37,802 nt of DNA, taken from positions 1 through 37,802 of the forward strand of contig JAGKWO010000049.1 of the NCBI GenBank assembly GCA_021151835.1. The letters are read 5' to 3'. The notes under the pieces were generated by a model that was not told the origin of the DNA, made no database searches, and saw only the letters and a list, made by a program, of their open reading frames with translations. The first letter of the stretch is position 1. Each line of letters opens with the position of its first letter. Positions 1 to 9,360 of this stretch are shown here, one piece after another. This DNA comes from Gammaproteobacteria bacterium (GTDB lineage: Bacteria > Pseudomonadota > Gammaproteobacteria > Pseudomonadales > Cellvibrionaceae). The position numbers and the translations under genes were made by a program.

Positions 1-925
1 CGCCAAAGTGATACTGTAAGCACCTCCTGATGCGGCAGCTTGTGCACTGCCTAATTGTTTGCCGGTAGCGTCTTTAACTATCACGGTGCTACCCGCTTCC
101 GCTGTGCCTGAAATGATTTTGCCGGCGGCGTCGATACTGGCAACAGGAACTGCCGGTGGGGTTTTATCGGGCGCATTAATAGTTTTCGTGCCCGAAATAT
201 TGCCGGCTGTATCTTTTGCTGTGATGGCGAGGACTTCGTTATTCACCAATGCCGTAGTCAAGGTAACAGTGTATTTACCCGATGAATTAGCCGTAGCTGT
301 TTTTAATTGCGTACCCGCCGCGTTTTTTACAATTACCGTGCTACCGGCTTCTGCAGAGCCAGTAATAATTTTTCCGGCAGCATCAATAGTGGCACTGGGA
401 ATTGCGGGAGGGGTTTTATCAGGCGCAGTGATCGTGCGCAAAGGTGAAATGTTTCCTGCGGCATCTTGCGCCGTGACTTTAACGCTTTCTTTATTGATGA
501 GTGCCGTTGCCAATGTGATGGAATATTTTTTGGTGGCATCGGCTGTAGCAAAACCGATTTCCTGATTGGCCGCATTTTTTACACTGACACGACTGCCCGC
601 TTCCGCCTCGCCAGAAATAATTTTTCCCGCCGTATCGAATTTAGCAGTCGGCTGTAAGGGTGCAGTTATATCCGGCACACTGAAAGTGAGTGTTTCAGAT
701 TTATTGCCTACTGCATCAAAGGCCACTACGGAAAATGTTTCGCCATTCACAGGTCCGGGATAAAGATAAATGACAAAACTGCCGCCGCCACATTCTATTC
801 GCGGTGTTAGTTCTTGCAATTTATCGTCATAGATTTTAATGGTCGCGCCGTCTTCGATAGCACCGGTCACAATGATCTCGCCATACTGATTATCAATACT
901 CCCCAGCACAGGCTTGGGCGGTGCA
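1..925 (-). repeat. Tandem Ig-like domain repeats, about 252-bp period
   Basis: Inside the giant gene, the protein motif DKTPPAxPxAxIDAAGKII recurs with a spacing of 252 bp (84 residues), with starts near 427 and 175. A more diverged unit starts near 680 and another near 925. Units at about 90-175 and 342-427 are clearly similar at DNA level too. This is the pattern of bacterial Ig-like (Big_6-type) stalk domains of large RTX adhesins. The array continues past the left edge, so the total number is unknown. Confidence 0.75.
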
Positions 926-3900
926 ACCAAATCCCTGGGCAACCCGGAAACTTCACGCATAATCCAGGCGGCGTTCCAATTGGTGCCGTTGGCAAAGCGG
1001 ATATTTTCCAACGCTCCATTACGAGAATAATGGTAGACATAAGTACCATCATCATTGAAAACTGAGGAAAACCCCAATGTCTCACCCGTGTTTAGCTTTA
1101 TCAATAAATCACTACCGCTTTTACTGACAGTTACATGTTCAGGCAATATATCCGCAGCAAATTCAAGGGTATCGTAACCATCACTATAAATTCGATCATG
1201 GCCGTCACCGCGGCCAAACTTATAAACAGCGCCTCCGTCGTTAACGATAAAGTCATCACCTGCACCACCGTTAAAGGTCACCAAACCTCCAGACCCTTCT
1301 TTTTGTGTCAAGGTGTCATTGCCTGCACCACCATCCAGCAAAGCATATTGATTGGAATTTATAGTGAGCGTGTCATTGCCGCCTTTGCCATAAATTTGAA
1401 CGAAATCTATTACTCGGCTGGGTGCGGTAATTACATCATCATTTTCTGTGGTTGCTAATGAATAAGGCAGCAAATCTGCCAATGACCACACAGAATTATC
1501 AGCAAATTGGAAAAGAGTATCCTTGTTATAAGCAAGATAGAGGCTATCGTTTTGGTTGATGCGAATAATGTAATCAACTCCAAGCCGGCCAGACGATAAT
1601 GAAACATCTTCAATCCGGATATTTTCCGGACTGATACCCGCACCGAACACAATAGTATAGGTAGCACCATTCAGATGATCGTGACCATCACCCAGGTTGA
1701 ACAGGTAGCGATTATTGCCTCCATCATCAAAAATAATATCGTCTCCTTTACCTCCTTGAAGTACGTCGTCACCCCTACCACCAAACAGTGAATCGTTGTC
1801 ATCACCACCGGATAAGGTATCGTTGCCTGCGAGCCCATAAAGAACATCATTCCCTTTGCCGCCCTGAATATTGTTATCGGTGTTCATGCCATAAATAACA
1901 TCACCTTCATCCGTTGAGGAAAAATCAATTTTGCTTAAGAGGGTATTGAAATCCCAGGATGGATCGTTTGCAAATTCGATGTTACCAACCATATATGAAG
2001 AACTAGGGTTACCCTCTTCGTCAAATGCCCAGTTAACTGAAATAAAACCATGTTCACTGTATTGAATTACCAAATCACGACCTTGCACTTTAACTTTGAC
2101 ATCCGCAGCACGAATATCGGGGGCAAAACGAATAATACTTTGGAGACCCCAATTATGGATTCGATCATGGCCATCATTTTTTTCAAAATAATAAATATCT
2201 TTAACGCTACCGGTACCACCATATAAAGTATCGTCGTCTTTTCCTCCCTGAAGGAAATCATCACCTTCATCACCGCTTAATGCATCAGCACTTAAACCGC
2301 CCAATAACGTATCGTTGCCCAAGCCACCCTGTAATACATCTGCACCGTAATTTCCGGTTAGGGTGTCATCAGCGTCACCGCCAGATAAATCGTCACTCAG
2401 GTTCGTACCCGTTAAAGTGTCAGGGCCGTTTGTGCCTGAGAGAGTAATGCCGGTTTTGATTTTTTTAACTTCGGTGAGTATTCGGGTTTGATCCCAAACA
2501 ACACCATTGCTGAATTTAATAAACTCCAGCGCGTCGGTTGAGTGAAATGCATCGCCATCATTTTCAAATAAGTTGAGAATTTTTATTGAGTCGCCATTGC
2601 CAAGCGATAAAATTGCACTGCGATAATCATAGCGTCGAATGTCCACTTGACTCTCAAGAATTCCCGCACCAAGCTCCAGGGTATCGGTACCAGCAACTAC
2701 ACCCCAACCAACAGCCCTATCGTCCAGAATGTCGTCGCCATCCCATAGATTAAAGCGGTAAGTATCATTACCGTCACCACCTTCCAAACGGTCGTCACCT
2801 TTTCCACCTACCAGAATGTCATTGCCGAAGTTGCCGTTCAGCTGATCATTACCCTTACCGCCCAAAAGGGTGTCATTACCGGCATTACCGCGAATATCGT
2901 CGTTTCTGTCAGTGCCGGTTATGGTGTCATCAGTGGTATATCCCCAAAAAATGTTGGAGTAATAATGTGGCGTATTGGTGTGCGATACCAAATAACTTGC
3001 CGTCAGCAGTAACTCACTACCATCTGCGAATTTTATTTTTTCTATTGGGGAATCCGTGGTGGTTGCCTCACCGTCCAATGGTTTTGCAAGGGAAACCGTT
3101 GAGCCGTTGGTGTCGTATACAATGTCAATGCTTCCGAAGGAAGAATCCCCGGAAAAATATATTTTTAAATCACTTTGGGTAATACCTGCACCGAACTCAA
3201 TCGCATCGCTGCCCGCTGTATCTATAATTTCATCGTAGCCATCACCTTTATTAAATATATAGGTGTCATTACCAGCACCACCAATTAAATAATCCCGCCC
3301 TTTCTTTCCTTCAAAGACATCAGGGCCATCACTGCCATAAAGTGTTTCACCGTCATCCGTACCAACGAATACTCCATTAGGGTCAACAGGCAACGAATTT
3401 TTTGTGATTTCCGCGTTGATGCGTGCTAAATCCCATACGGTTTTATCGTAAAACTCCACACTTTCAATCGCTGAATTATTCAACTCACCGCGCCGGTCAA
3501 ACGCCTTTTCCACGGTCAAGCGTTCACCCGTATTTAATGAGAAAACCAGATTGAATTTTTCATCGCGTTTAATGGTGAGCTGATCTTGCGTTATGCCTTC
3601 GCCAAATTTGATGCGATCATTACCATTTAATTCGCGAATGGAATCTACTCCATGGCCCCTGGCAAACAGATACACATCGTTACCCTGACCGCCGAGCAGC
3701 CGATCATTTCCATAACCACCCACCAGCAGCGAGCCCTGCTCATTCGCTTCAAGCACGTCACCGAGTTTGCTACCCACCAGATAATCATTGGCGCGCGTAG
3801 CTGCCGCATTCACGGCTGCGCTGGCGCTGTTAAATAACAACGAAGCCAAATTGGCCTGCCCCTGGTAGGGGGTTTGGGTAGCTGCCAGGAAATTAGCATC

Positions 3901-6900
3901 CGTTAATTCGATGTACGGCGTTTTGTTTGCAAGAACAGCTTCTTTGGAATTCCCCAACACAATTTGCAGCGCTAAATTGCTCGCACCATTTTCAACTATT
4001 ACTGCTTTGCCATTGCCATAACCCAATAGCAAATCATCGCCTTGTACCCACAGGGACAAGTCCGCAAAACTTTGCACGCCGGTTAACGCCAATGTGTTTT
4101 TGCCTTCACTATCAGCGATCAGAGGGGCTTGAATTACAACATTATTGGTTGCGACATTTGAGCTGTATGTTGTTGCATAGTTTGTAGTTGATATTTTTGC
4201 GGCGAATGCTTGCGGTGTATTTTGATTAGCTGTGCCAGCGGGAAGAACAACGTCTTCAAGGATATAAATATCATCTCCAGCTCCGCCCCAAACAGATAAA
4301 TCTTCGTTGTTAAATATAAGGGTGTCATCACCCTTGCCGCCATCTAAAATATCCTGGCCGGTGCCACCATCCAGATAATCGTTACCGTCACCGCCATATA
4401 ATTCATCGTTACCTTTGCCGCCATAAAGCATGTCGTTATCGGTTACGCCTGTAGCATCAGCACCATTCTCAGCTTCAAGCTTACCCTCACCGCCCCATAA
4501 TTTATCGTTGCCATCACCACCGATGAGAATATCGTTTCCAGCTCCCGCTTTTAACTGATCGTCGTTTTCACCACCGTCCAGGACGTCATGACCGTTGTAA
4601 CCAAATAATTTGTCATCGTGTTTTCCACCAGATAAAAAGTCGCTGTACAAACCACCATGTATCCAATCGTTGCCGTCATCACCATAAAAGTTGACGCCTT
4701 TAAGCGATTGACTGCTCGCAAGTGTAAATCCTTCGAACACTTTTGCTTGGCCTAAGAACATGCTATGTGAAGAAGTTTGTTGACGGTCAAGGTAACTGCC
4801 ATCCTCTTCCAGTGTGGTGTAATAACTCAGCAAGGTACCGTTATGATTAGCCCCCATCATGAATGATGTACCACTCGCGGAAGGATAATAGGTGTTACCG
4901 ACAGCCTTGGTTAATATATTCATAACCCCCACTTGATTACCACCGCGAGTATCTATTTCGCTCAAGCTGCGAATATCAGACCAAACTTTATCACGATTGA
5001 TTTTCTCGTGAATTACTCCATTGGAAGTTTCAACCTTGTCAATATTAAATGTAATTAGATTGAATACATGAGAAGCAAACAATACATCATGATCTGCTCC
5101 ACCATGGGCCACAGTACCAGTACCACTGGTGGCAAAAATCCAGTCATCGCCACCACCACCATCAATGTTGTCCCGGCCTTGTGTGGAATAACTGAAATAA
5201 CGCTGTATTAAATTAGCATCCCGCTCAACATTCCCTCCCATGATGATGTCATTACCAATACCGCCTTTTAAATTATCATCAGTGCGCAACTGGCCAAGAA
5301 TCACATCATTCCCAACGCCGCCATCAATATTTACACCGGTAAATTGCTCCAGATTTACCGAGGGGTTTGCATCCTGCAAATTATAAATCGAGAGCATATT
5401 ATCAGCGGAAGTGCTCCCTACTGTTGCGATGTTACCAGTAGGTTCAGCCGGTGTTTTCACATCCGATAAACTCAAACCTAAATTGCCCGCGCTCCAATTT
5501 TTAATCCGCACGCTGCCATTAGCACCGCTGCCACTCAATGCAGTGATTAATAATGAAGTTGAATCGCCTTCATTGATTTTAATGATTTCAAACTTGGGAT
5601 TATTTTTATTATCGTGATAGATAATGTCAGTGCCGTCTTTTACCTGGAATTGGCCCAGGGTAATACCGCCGATTTTAATAGCGCCTTTACCATCGGAATC
5701 AACGAGTACATCGGCTCCGAATTCGCCATCGAATACATAGGTATCAATGTCGTTTCCGCCTTGCAGAATATCATTCCCTTTACCACCAATCAGTTCGTCT
5801 TTACCAGCACCACCCACCAGAAGGTCGTTGTCATCACCACCATCCAGTTTATCGTTACCGGTCATGCCATAAAGGTGATCATCGCCCTCACCACCTTTTA
5901 ACGTGTCATTATCAGTTTCAGAACCAGGGGCGTTATCGACTTTGGAAAGATAATAATAAAATTTATTTTTGGTAAAGAATTGCCACTCGGCAGTAGTCAA
6001 TGGCGAATCACCACCGGTTAAAATATCATCGCCTTTTCCGCCGGTGAGTTCATTACCTGTGTCATTTCCTATTAATACATCATCACCGTTACCACCAATC
6101 GCGTTTTCAATTATGGTGCCGTATGCGATTGCGAGGTTTTCTACTGGAACCTCATTACCATTACCACTTTTTCCATATGAACTAAAATGACCTTCACGTA
6201 AATCAATTATTGTATCGCGTTCGTGACCAGCTGCCGAAATAGTGTCTTTCTTAGTTCCAGTATCATAAATAGTGTGAATAACTTTTTCGTCTTTATCCCA
6301 CCAATATTCATCTTTTGGGTCGTAATCAGCTAACACGCCATTTTCCTGAAAGACCAAATAATCCAGCAACATTAATGATGTAGGCAAATCCGTTGTATTA
6401 AATGAAGGGTGAGCACTATAAGCTAATGCTGTATATTTTAAACTGTTATATTTTAAATCTTGTACAATTGGAGCATTGTTTTTATCAAATGGGTGATTAA
6501 TTCCAGCTGCATGCGCCAATTCATGCAAAATAGTATGATTTCTAAGTCTTGCATCAGATGATGGAAGCAAATCATTAAACAAAATAAGTGATTTCCTCAC
6601 CAGCTCCGTAGTTCCTGGAGTAATTGTAGTACCGTAGGTTTCATCTCCAGACGAAGCAAAATTTGAAACCCCAACAGCTAAATCTGCTCTGTTATTACTC
6701 GAATCATACAAACTTGAGACTATTTGATATGAAGGTATGACTCCAAGAGCGACCAAGTGATTTAACATGCTAATAACAGCTCCCTGAATGGAAACCGAAT
6801 CCTTTAAATTTCTTCCTCCATTAATACCATATTTCCCAAAATAATCTGATGCATTATCAATAAATGTTCCATCAATTTTTTTAAAGTAAGAAAACGTTTC

Positions 6901-7014
6901 TGGCGTATCAGTTTCACCCAAAAAATAAACTGTTACATTACGCCCATTCATCCATGCGCCAAATGAGAGTTTTTTAATAGCATTTGCAGCAACAAGATCA
7001 TCAGCTTTTGACAT
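1..7014 (-). CDS. Giant serralysin-like RTX metalloprotease/adhesin (3' end beyond window)
   Basis: The frame is open from ATG at 7014 to the left edge: 2338 codons without a stop. AAGG at 7026-7023 is the ribosome site. There is no N-terminal signal peptide, as expected for a type I secretion substrate. Residues 164-175 read HELAHAAGINHP, the zinc motif of M10 serralysins. The Met-turn position reads YTALAYS, with Leu where Met is expected. Residues about 230-330 resemble the serralysin C-terminal domain (AYGTIIENAIGGNGDDVLIG). RTX nonapeptide blocks (GGxGxDxLx) follow near residues 304-334, 364-425, 559-640, 775-920, 1075-1120, 1222-1260, 1365-1425, 1525-1620, 1705-1775 and 1862-1942. From about 1100 they alternate with a module of the type GxGIxxxxLxxxR...IExIxFxDGTxW (RTX-associated, HCBP-like). 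Ig-like repeats run from about residue 2030 to the edge. It is the last gene of the T1SS operon. Proposed role: a secreted Ca2+-dependent protease or adhesin; the substrate is unknown. Confidence 0.9.
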   Translation of the reverse strand, partial: MSKADDLVAANAIKKLSFGAWMNGRNVTVYFLGETDTPETFSYFKKIDGTFIDNASDYFGKYGINGGRNLKDSVSIQGAVISMLNHLVALGVIPSYQIVSSLYDSSNNRADLAVGVSNFASSGDETYGTTITPGTTELVRKSLILFNDLLPSSDARLRNHTILHELAHAAGINHPFDKNNAPIVQDLKYNSLKYTALAYSAHPSFNTTDLPTSLMLLDYLVFQENGVLADYDPKDEYWWDKDEKVIHTIYDTGTKKDTISAAGHERDTIIDLREGHFSSYGKSGNGNEVPVENLAIAYGTIIENAIGGNGDDVLIGNDTGNELTGGKGDDILTGGDSPLTTAEWQFFTKNKFYYYLSKVDNAPGSETDNDTLKGGEGDDHLYGMTGNDKLDGGDDNDLLVGGAGKDELIGGKGNDILQGGNDIDTYVFDGEFGADVLVDSDGKGAIKIGGITLGQFQVKDGTDIIYHDNKNNPKFEIIKINEGDSTSLLITALSGSGANGSVRIKNWSAGNLGLSLSDVKTPAEPTGNIATVGSTSADNMLSIYNLQDANPSVNLEQFTGVNIDGGVGNDVILGQLRTDDNLKGGIGNDIIMGGNVERDANLIQRYFSYSTQGRDNIDGGGGDDWIFATSGTGTVAHGGADHDVLFASHVFNLITFNIDKVETSNGVIHEKINRDKVWSDIRSLSEIDTRGGNQVGVMNILTKAVGNTYYPSASGTSFMMGANHNGTLLSYYTTLEEDGSYLDRQQTSSHSMFLGQAKVFEGFTLASSQSLKGVNFYGDDGNDWIHGGLYSDFLSGGKHDDKLFGYNGHDVLDGGENDDQLKAGAGNDILIGGDGNDKLWGGEGKLEAENGADATGVTDNDMLYGGKGNDELYGGDGNDYLDGGTGQDILDGGKGDDTLIFNNEDLSVWGGAGDDIYILEDVVLPAGTANQNTPQAFAAKISTTNYATTYSSNVATNNVVIQAPLIADSEGKNTLALTGVQSFADLSLWVQGDDLLLGYGNGKAVIVENGASNLALQIVLGNSKEAVLANKTPYIELTDANFLAATQTPYQGQANLASLLFNSASAAVNAAATRANDYLVGSKLGDVLEANEQGSLLVGGYGNDRLLGGQGNDVYLFARGHGVDSIRELNGNDRIKFGEGITQDQLTIKRDEKFNLVFSLNTGERLTVEKAFDRRGELNNSAIESVEFYDKTVWDLARINAEITKNSLPVDPNGVFVGTDDGETLYGSDGPDVFEGKKGRDYLIGGAGNDTYIFNKGDGYDEIIDTAGSDAIEFGAGITQSDLKIYFSGDSSFGSIDIVYDTNGSTVSLAKPLDGEATTTDSPIEKIKFADGSELLLTASYLVSHTNTPHYYSNIFWGYTTDDTITGTDRNDDIRGNAGNDTLLGGKGNDQLNGNFGNDILVGGKGDDRLEGGDGNDTYRFNLWDGDDILDDRAVGWGVVAGTDTLELGAGILESQVDIRRYDYRSAILSLGNGDSIKILNLFENDGDAFHSTDALEFIKFSNGVVWDQTRILTEVKKIKTGITLSGTNGPDTLTGTNLSDDLSGGDADDTLTGNYGADVLQGGLGNDTLLGGLSADALSGDEGDDFLQGGKDDDTLYGGTGSVKDIYYFEKNDGHDRIHNWGLQSIIRFAPDIRAADVKVKVQGRDLVIQYSEHGFISVNWAFDEEGNPSSSYMVGNIEFANDPSWDFNTLLSKIDFSSTDEGDVIYGMNTDNNIQGGKGNDVLYGLAGNDTLSGGDDNDSLFGGRGDDVLQGGKGDDIIFDDGGNNRYLFNLGDGHDHLNGATYTIVFGAGISPENIRIEDVSLSSGRLGVDYIIRINQNDSLYLAYNKDTLFQFADNSVWSLADLLPYSLATTENDDVITAPSRVIDFVQIYGKGGNDTLTINSNQYALLDGGAGNDTLTQKEGSGGLVTFNGGAGDDFIVNDGGAVYKFGRGDGHDRIYSDGYDTLEFAADILPEHVTVSKSGSDLLIKLNTGETLGFSSVFNDDGTYVYHYSRNGALENIRFANGTNWNAAWIMREVSGLPRDLVAPPKPVLGSIDNQYGEIIVTGAIEDGATIKIYDDKLQELTPRIECGGGSFVIYLYPGPVNGETFSVVAFDAVGNKSETLTFSVPDITAPLQPTAKFDTAGKIISGEAEAGSRVSVKNAANQEIGFATADATKKYSITLATALINKESVKVTAQDAAGNISPLRTITAPDKTPPAIPSATIDAAGKIITGSAEAGSTVIVKNAAGTQLKTATANSSGKYTVTLTTALVNNEVLAITAKDTAGNISGTKTINAPDKTPPAVPVASIDAAGKIISGTAEAGSTVIVKDATGKQLGSAQAAASGGAYSITLA

Positions 7015-7082
7015 AATATTTACCTTACATTCCTGTATAAATTTAAAAACAACATCCAATAGCCTTATATTTCCGAGACAAT

Positions 7083-7613
7083 TTATCGCGGGTATTTGAA
7101 TATTTGTGCGGTAACGTTTTCCTCCAATAGATCATTAACTATTTCAGCCAAACAAACATTTAAATCATTTCCAAGATCACACTGCCTAGATGTCACTATG
7201 TGGCCATGCATGGAACGAGAAAAAAATATAACATCCAACATTTTTTTATCTTTAATTTCAACTGACCAAAAATATATGTTAATAGTACGCTCTGGCACAC
7301 TACCCTTACCAAGAGGAGCTCTTTTTGACTTATGATAAATATTTATTTTTTTACTTAAAAATTTTTCATTATTGTCAATAACCCAAATTTTTAAAATATC
7401 ATCAATTTTTGAATATGAAATTTTTGTCACATCATTATATTCTTCGTATCGAACCGCACTATATAGATTAATCTCCCTCACAGACTCGCAAGGATCACTA
7501 CCAGAATCAACCATTGTTCCGCACAACTCATTCGCAACCAGATCATCACCAACCGCAAAAACCTTACCAGACATGCATATTAAAAAAATAAAAATTACAT
7601 TTTTATAAACCAT
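7083..7613 (-). CDS. Small secreted four-cysteine protein next to the protease (family member 1)
   Basis: I do not recognise a named family. The 176-residue product has a signal peptide (hydrophobic VIFIFLIC, cleavage probably after KVFA). The mature part contains NELCG and DPC near the start and two more cysteines near the end (RQC, NVC-LAEI), suggesting two disulfides. I chose ATG 7613 over TTG 7625 because GAGG at 7623-7620 lies six bases upstream of it. It is 68 bp ahead of the giant protease gene on the same strand. The same Cys layout occurs at 9361-9897 and 9948-10448. The mature N-terminus GDDLVANEL resembles the first residues of the protease (ADDLVAANA); this may be chance. By position it could be an inhibitor, chaperone or immunity protein, which is inference only. 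Confidence 0.75.
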   Translation of the reverse strand: MVYKNVIFIFLICMSGKVFAVGDDLVANELCGTMVDSGSDPCESVREINLYSAVRYEEYNDVTKISYSKIDDILKIWVIDNNEKFLSKKINIYHKSKRAPLGKGSVPERTINIYFWSVEIKDKKMLDVIFFSRSMHGHIVTSRQCDLGNDLNVCLAEIVNDLLEENVTAQIFKYPR

Positions 7614-7831
7614 AATAAACCTCAATTAATTTTAAAAACCCACCAATAACCATTTCGCCTTACCACTTAAAACAATTTCATAATCTAACTTTTCATCAAC
7701 CCCTTCCAACTACCTTTCAAAAGTTCCATCATAATCATCTGCGGACGAACCCATCAAAAAACCATCAACATTAATCTTTCATTACTATTAAAATAACTTT
7801 AAATTTTTAATATTTTCATAAAAAATAAAAT

Positions 7832-8365
7832 TCAATTTTTATTACTTTTGTCCGGAAAAATATTTTTAAAAAAATAAAACTTTAGATAATTATCTATCAA
7901 TCCTTTAATATAATTTTCTAATTCTTCCTTAGCCATTTCCTTACTAATCTCATGAGCAACACTAGAAAGCTCACTGCTACCCATAAAAACGGTAACAGAC
8001 GATAAATATTTCCCATTAATAGGAATAATTCTTATCGAAAAATCAATAACCAATTGCCTTTCTTTAATAGCATGAAAAGCATAAATTTCTTCATATAAAT
8101 CAGTATTACATAGAGTCCAGGACCTACCTAAAACTAAAGCGACATTGCTATGCTTCGATTTTTCCTTCCTCGCAGAAAGGGCTTCAAACAAATAAACCCT
8201 CAACTTCTTTTGAAGCTCAGGTTCTTCATAGACTGTAACTCTATAAACAACCTCATCGACTCTAGGACAAGCGCCAGCCATTCTTCCCTTATACTTTTCA
8301 TATTTACAAAAATTGTTGTCAGCCTCCAACTCCTCATCCCCGGGTTGATTAGCTGTGACGTTCAT
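7832..8365 (-). CDS. Small two-cysteine-motif protein with repeat-encoded signal region (family member 2)
   Basis: The product has 177 residues from ATG 8365 and is a close paralogue of the next gene upstream: both share QPGDE, NxFCxYEKYK and ACPRVDE. From ATG 8365 it has no signal peptide and no Shine-Dalgarno sequence. However, the same frame stays open upstream and reads a strongly hydrophobic stretch (FYFILFYFILFYLIVFS) encoded by the ATAAA pentanucleotide tract at 8381-8416. That stretch aligns with the signal peptide of the paralogue, and NVTA before NQPGDE looks like a cleavage site. No ATG, GTG or TTG start lies close upstream in this frame. GTG 8433 is in another frame, which hits TAA after the repeat; losing one repeat unit would join it to the mature protein. 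The gene may therefore be in an off or cytoplasmic state here. Function is unknown. Confidence 0.65.
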   Translation of the reverse strand: MNVTANQPGDEELEADNNFCKYEKYKGRMAGACPRVDEVVYRVTVYEEPELQKKLRVYLFEALSARKEKSKHSNVALVLGRSWTLCNTDLYEEIYAFHAIKERQLVIDFSIRIIPINGKYLSSVTVFMGSSELSSVAHEISKEMAKEELENYIKGLIDNYLKFYFFKNIFPDKSNKN

Positions 8366-8380
8366 AGAAAAAACAATTAA

Positions 8381-8416
8381 ATAAAATAAAATAAAATAAA
8401 ATAAAATAAAATAAAA
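8381..8416. repeat. Pentanucleotide tract, seven ATAAA units
   Basis: Seven perfect copies of ATAAA run from 8381 to 8415, followed by one more A. On the minus strand the tract lies just 5' of the ATG of the small protein gene and reads as Phe/Tyr/Ile/Leu codons in frame with it. Because the unit is five bases long, a change in copy number shifts the reading frame. This is the form of a contingency (phase-variation) tract. Confidence 0.9.
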
Positions 8417-8450
8417 ACTAAAATTTGAAACACTAATATTATTAAATTCT

Positions 8451-9098
8451 TTAATTAGCGCTCCAATCAGGAAAAATAATCGGGGCCAACTGAGTCTTTA
8501 TATATTCATCAGTAACACTTTTTAAATACCCTTCCAAATCATCTTCCGCTAATAAATCACTTGTAACCAAAGTATTTTTAACTGTCTTTTGACTTCCAGT
8601 TAAAATATTTATTGTCAAAAATTTTTTATCATAAAAATGATGTACTCTTACAAAAAAACTAACAATCAGTTTATTTTTATTTGGGATATGAAGAAAATAT
8701 GATTGATCAAAAACCTTTCGACTGGAAAGAACTCTAGACCGATCCAATTTCAATGAAACATTATTGTTCTTTGATTTTTTTCGGTAAAAATTGATAGATT
8801 CAAAAGCATATGTTTTCATTGTGTTTTGCAAAATAGAATTATCATATACCGTAAAACTATAAACAATTTCATCAACCCTAGGGCAAGCATCTGGAATTTT
8901 ATTTTTATATTTTTCATAATTACAAAATGGATTATTAGCCCCAAATCCTTCATCACCAGGCTGAGACGCAAAAACCACACCACAAAACATAAAAGAAAAA
9001 ACAATAACCAATCGATTTATAATATTTTTTAAATAGACATTTAAAACCAGATAAACAAGACGAGGTAAAGGCAGGATTAGCGCTTTAGATAGTTCCAT
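8451..9098 (-). CDS. Small secreted protein with two conserved cysteines (family member 3)
   Basis: Unrecognised 215-residue protein. ATG 9098 has a good ribosome site (GGAAG, about six bases upstream). It has a long N-region followed by a hydrophobic core (LVIVFSFMFCGVVFA) and probable cleavage before SQPGDE. The mature protein carries NNPFCNYEKYK and ACPRVDEIVY, nearly the same as in the downstream paralogue, and lacks the C-terminal Cys pair of the other three relatives. Its stop codon (8453-8451) lies 17 bases before GTG 8433, a possible start of the next gene, so the two could be translationally linked. A 10-bp tandem repeat lies about 160 bp upstream. The rest of the mature sequence alternates beta-like hydrophobic strands with Lys-rich segments. 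Role unknown; a periplasmic location is inferred. Confidence 0.75.
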   Translation of the reverse strand: MELSKALILPLPRLVYLVLNVYLKNIINRLVIVFSFMFCGVVFASQPGDEGFGANNPFCNYEKYKNKIPDACPRVDEIVYSFTVYDNSILQNTMKTYAFESINFYRKKSKNNNVSLKLDRSRVLSSRKVFDQSYFLHIPNKNKLIVSFFVRVHHFYDKKFLTINILTGSQKTVKNTLVTSDLLAEDDLEGYLKSVTDEYIKTQLAPIIFPDWSAN

Positions 9099-9258
9099 TT
9101 TTCACTTCCAATGTACTTGAGAGATTTGCAACAGGATCATCCATCGCCATATCAATTTAGACTGATTGCAATTAATACAAATAATAACAAGTGGCATTAT
9201 TTTGTATACACGATTTAAACGACAATTAAATGTCTTAGAAATTGAAAATTTTTAATTA

Positions 9259-9326
9259 GCAACACAGAGCAACACAGAGCAACACAGAGCAACACAGAGC
9301 AACACAGAGCAACACAGAGCAACACA
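9259..9326. repeat. 10-bp tandem repeat, 6.6 copies of AACACAGAGC
   Basis: Six perfect units of AACACAGAGC occupy 9261-9320 and a partial unit (AACACA) follows. It lies between two small secreted-protein genes, 35 bp after the stop of one and about 160 bp upstream of the start of the next. There are no spacers, so it is not a CRISPR. The unit is close to one helical turn, so copy changes would move upstream elements without changing their face of the helix. Confidence 0.95.
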
Positions 9327-9360
9327 AAAGTAAATTTATACCCCCTAGGTATCACACACC

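Noticed and set aside
59..6190. Many plus-strand open frames opposite the giant gene
   Set aside because: They are antisense shadows of repeat-rich coding DNA, have no ribosome sites and resemble no family.
9259..9326. Possible CRISPR array
   Set aside because: The units are 10 bp and directly adjacent, with no spacers and no cas genes nearby.
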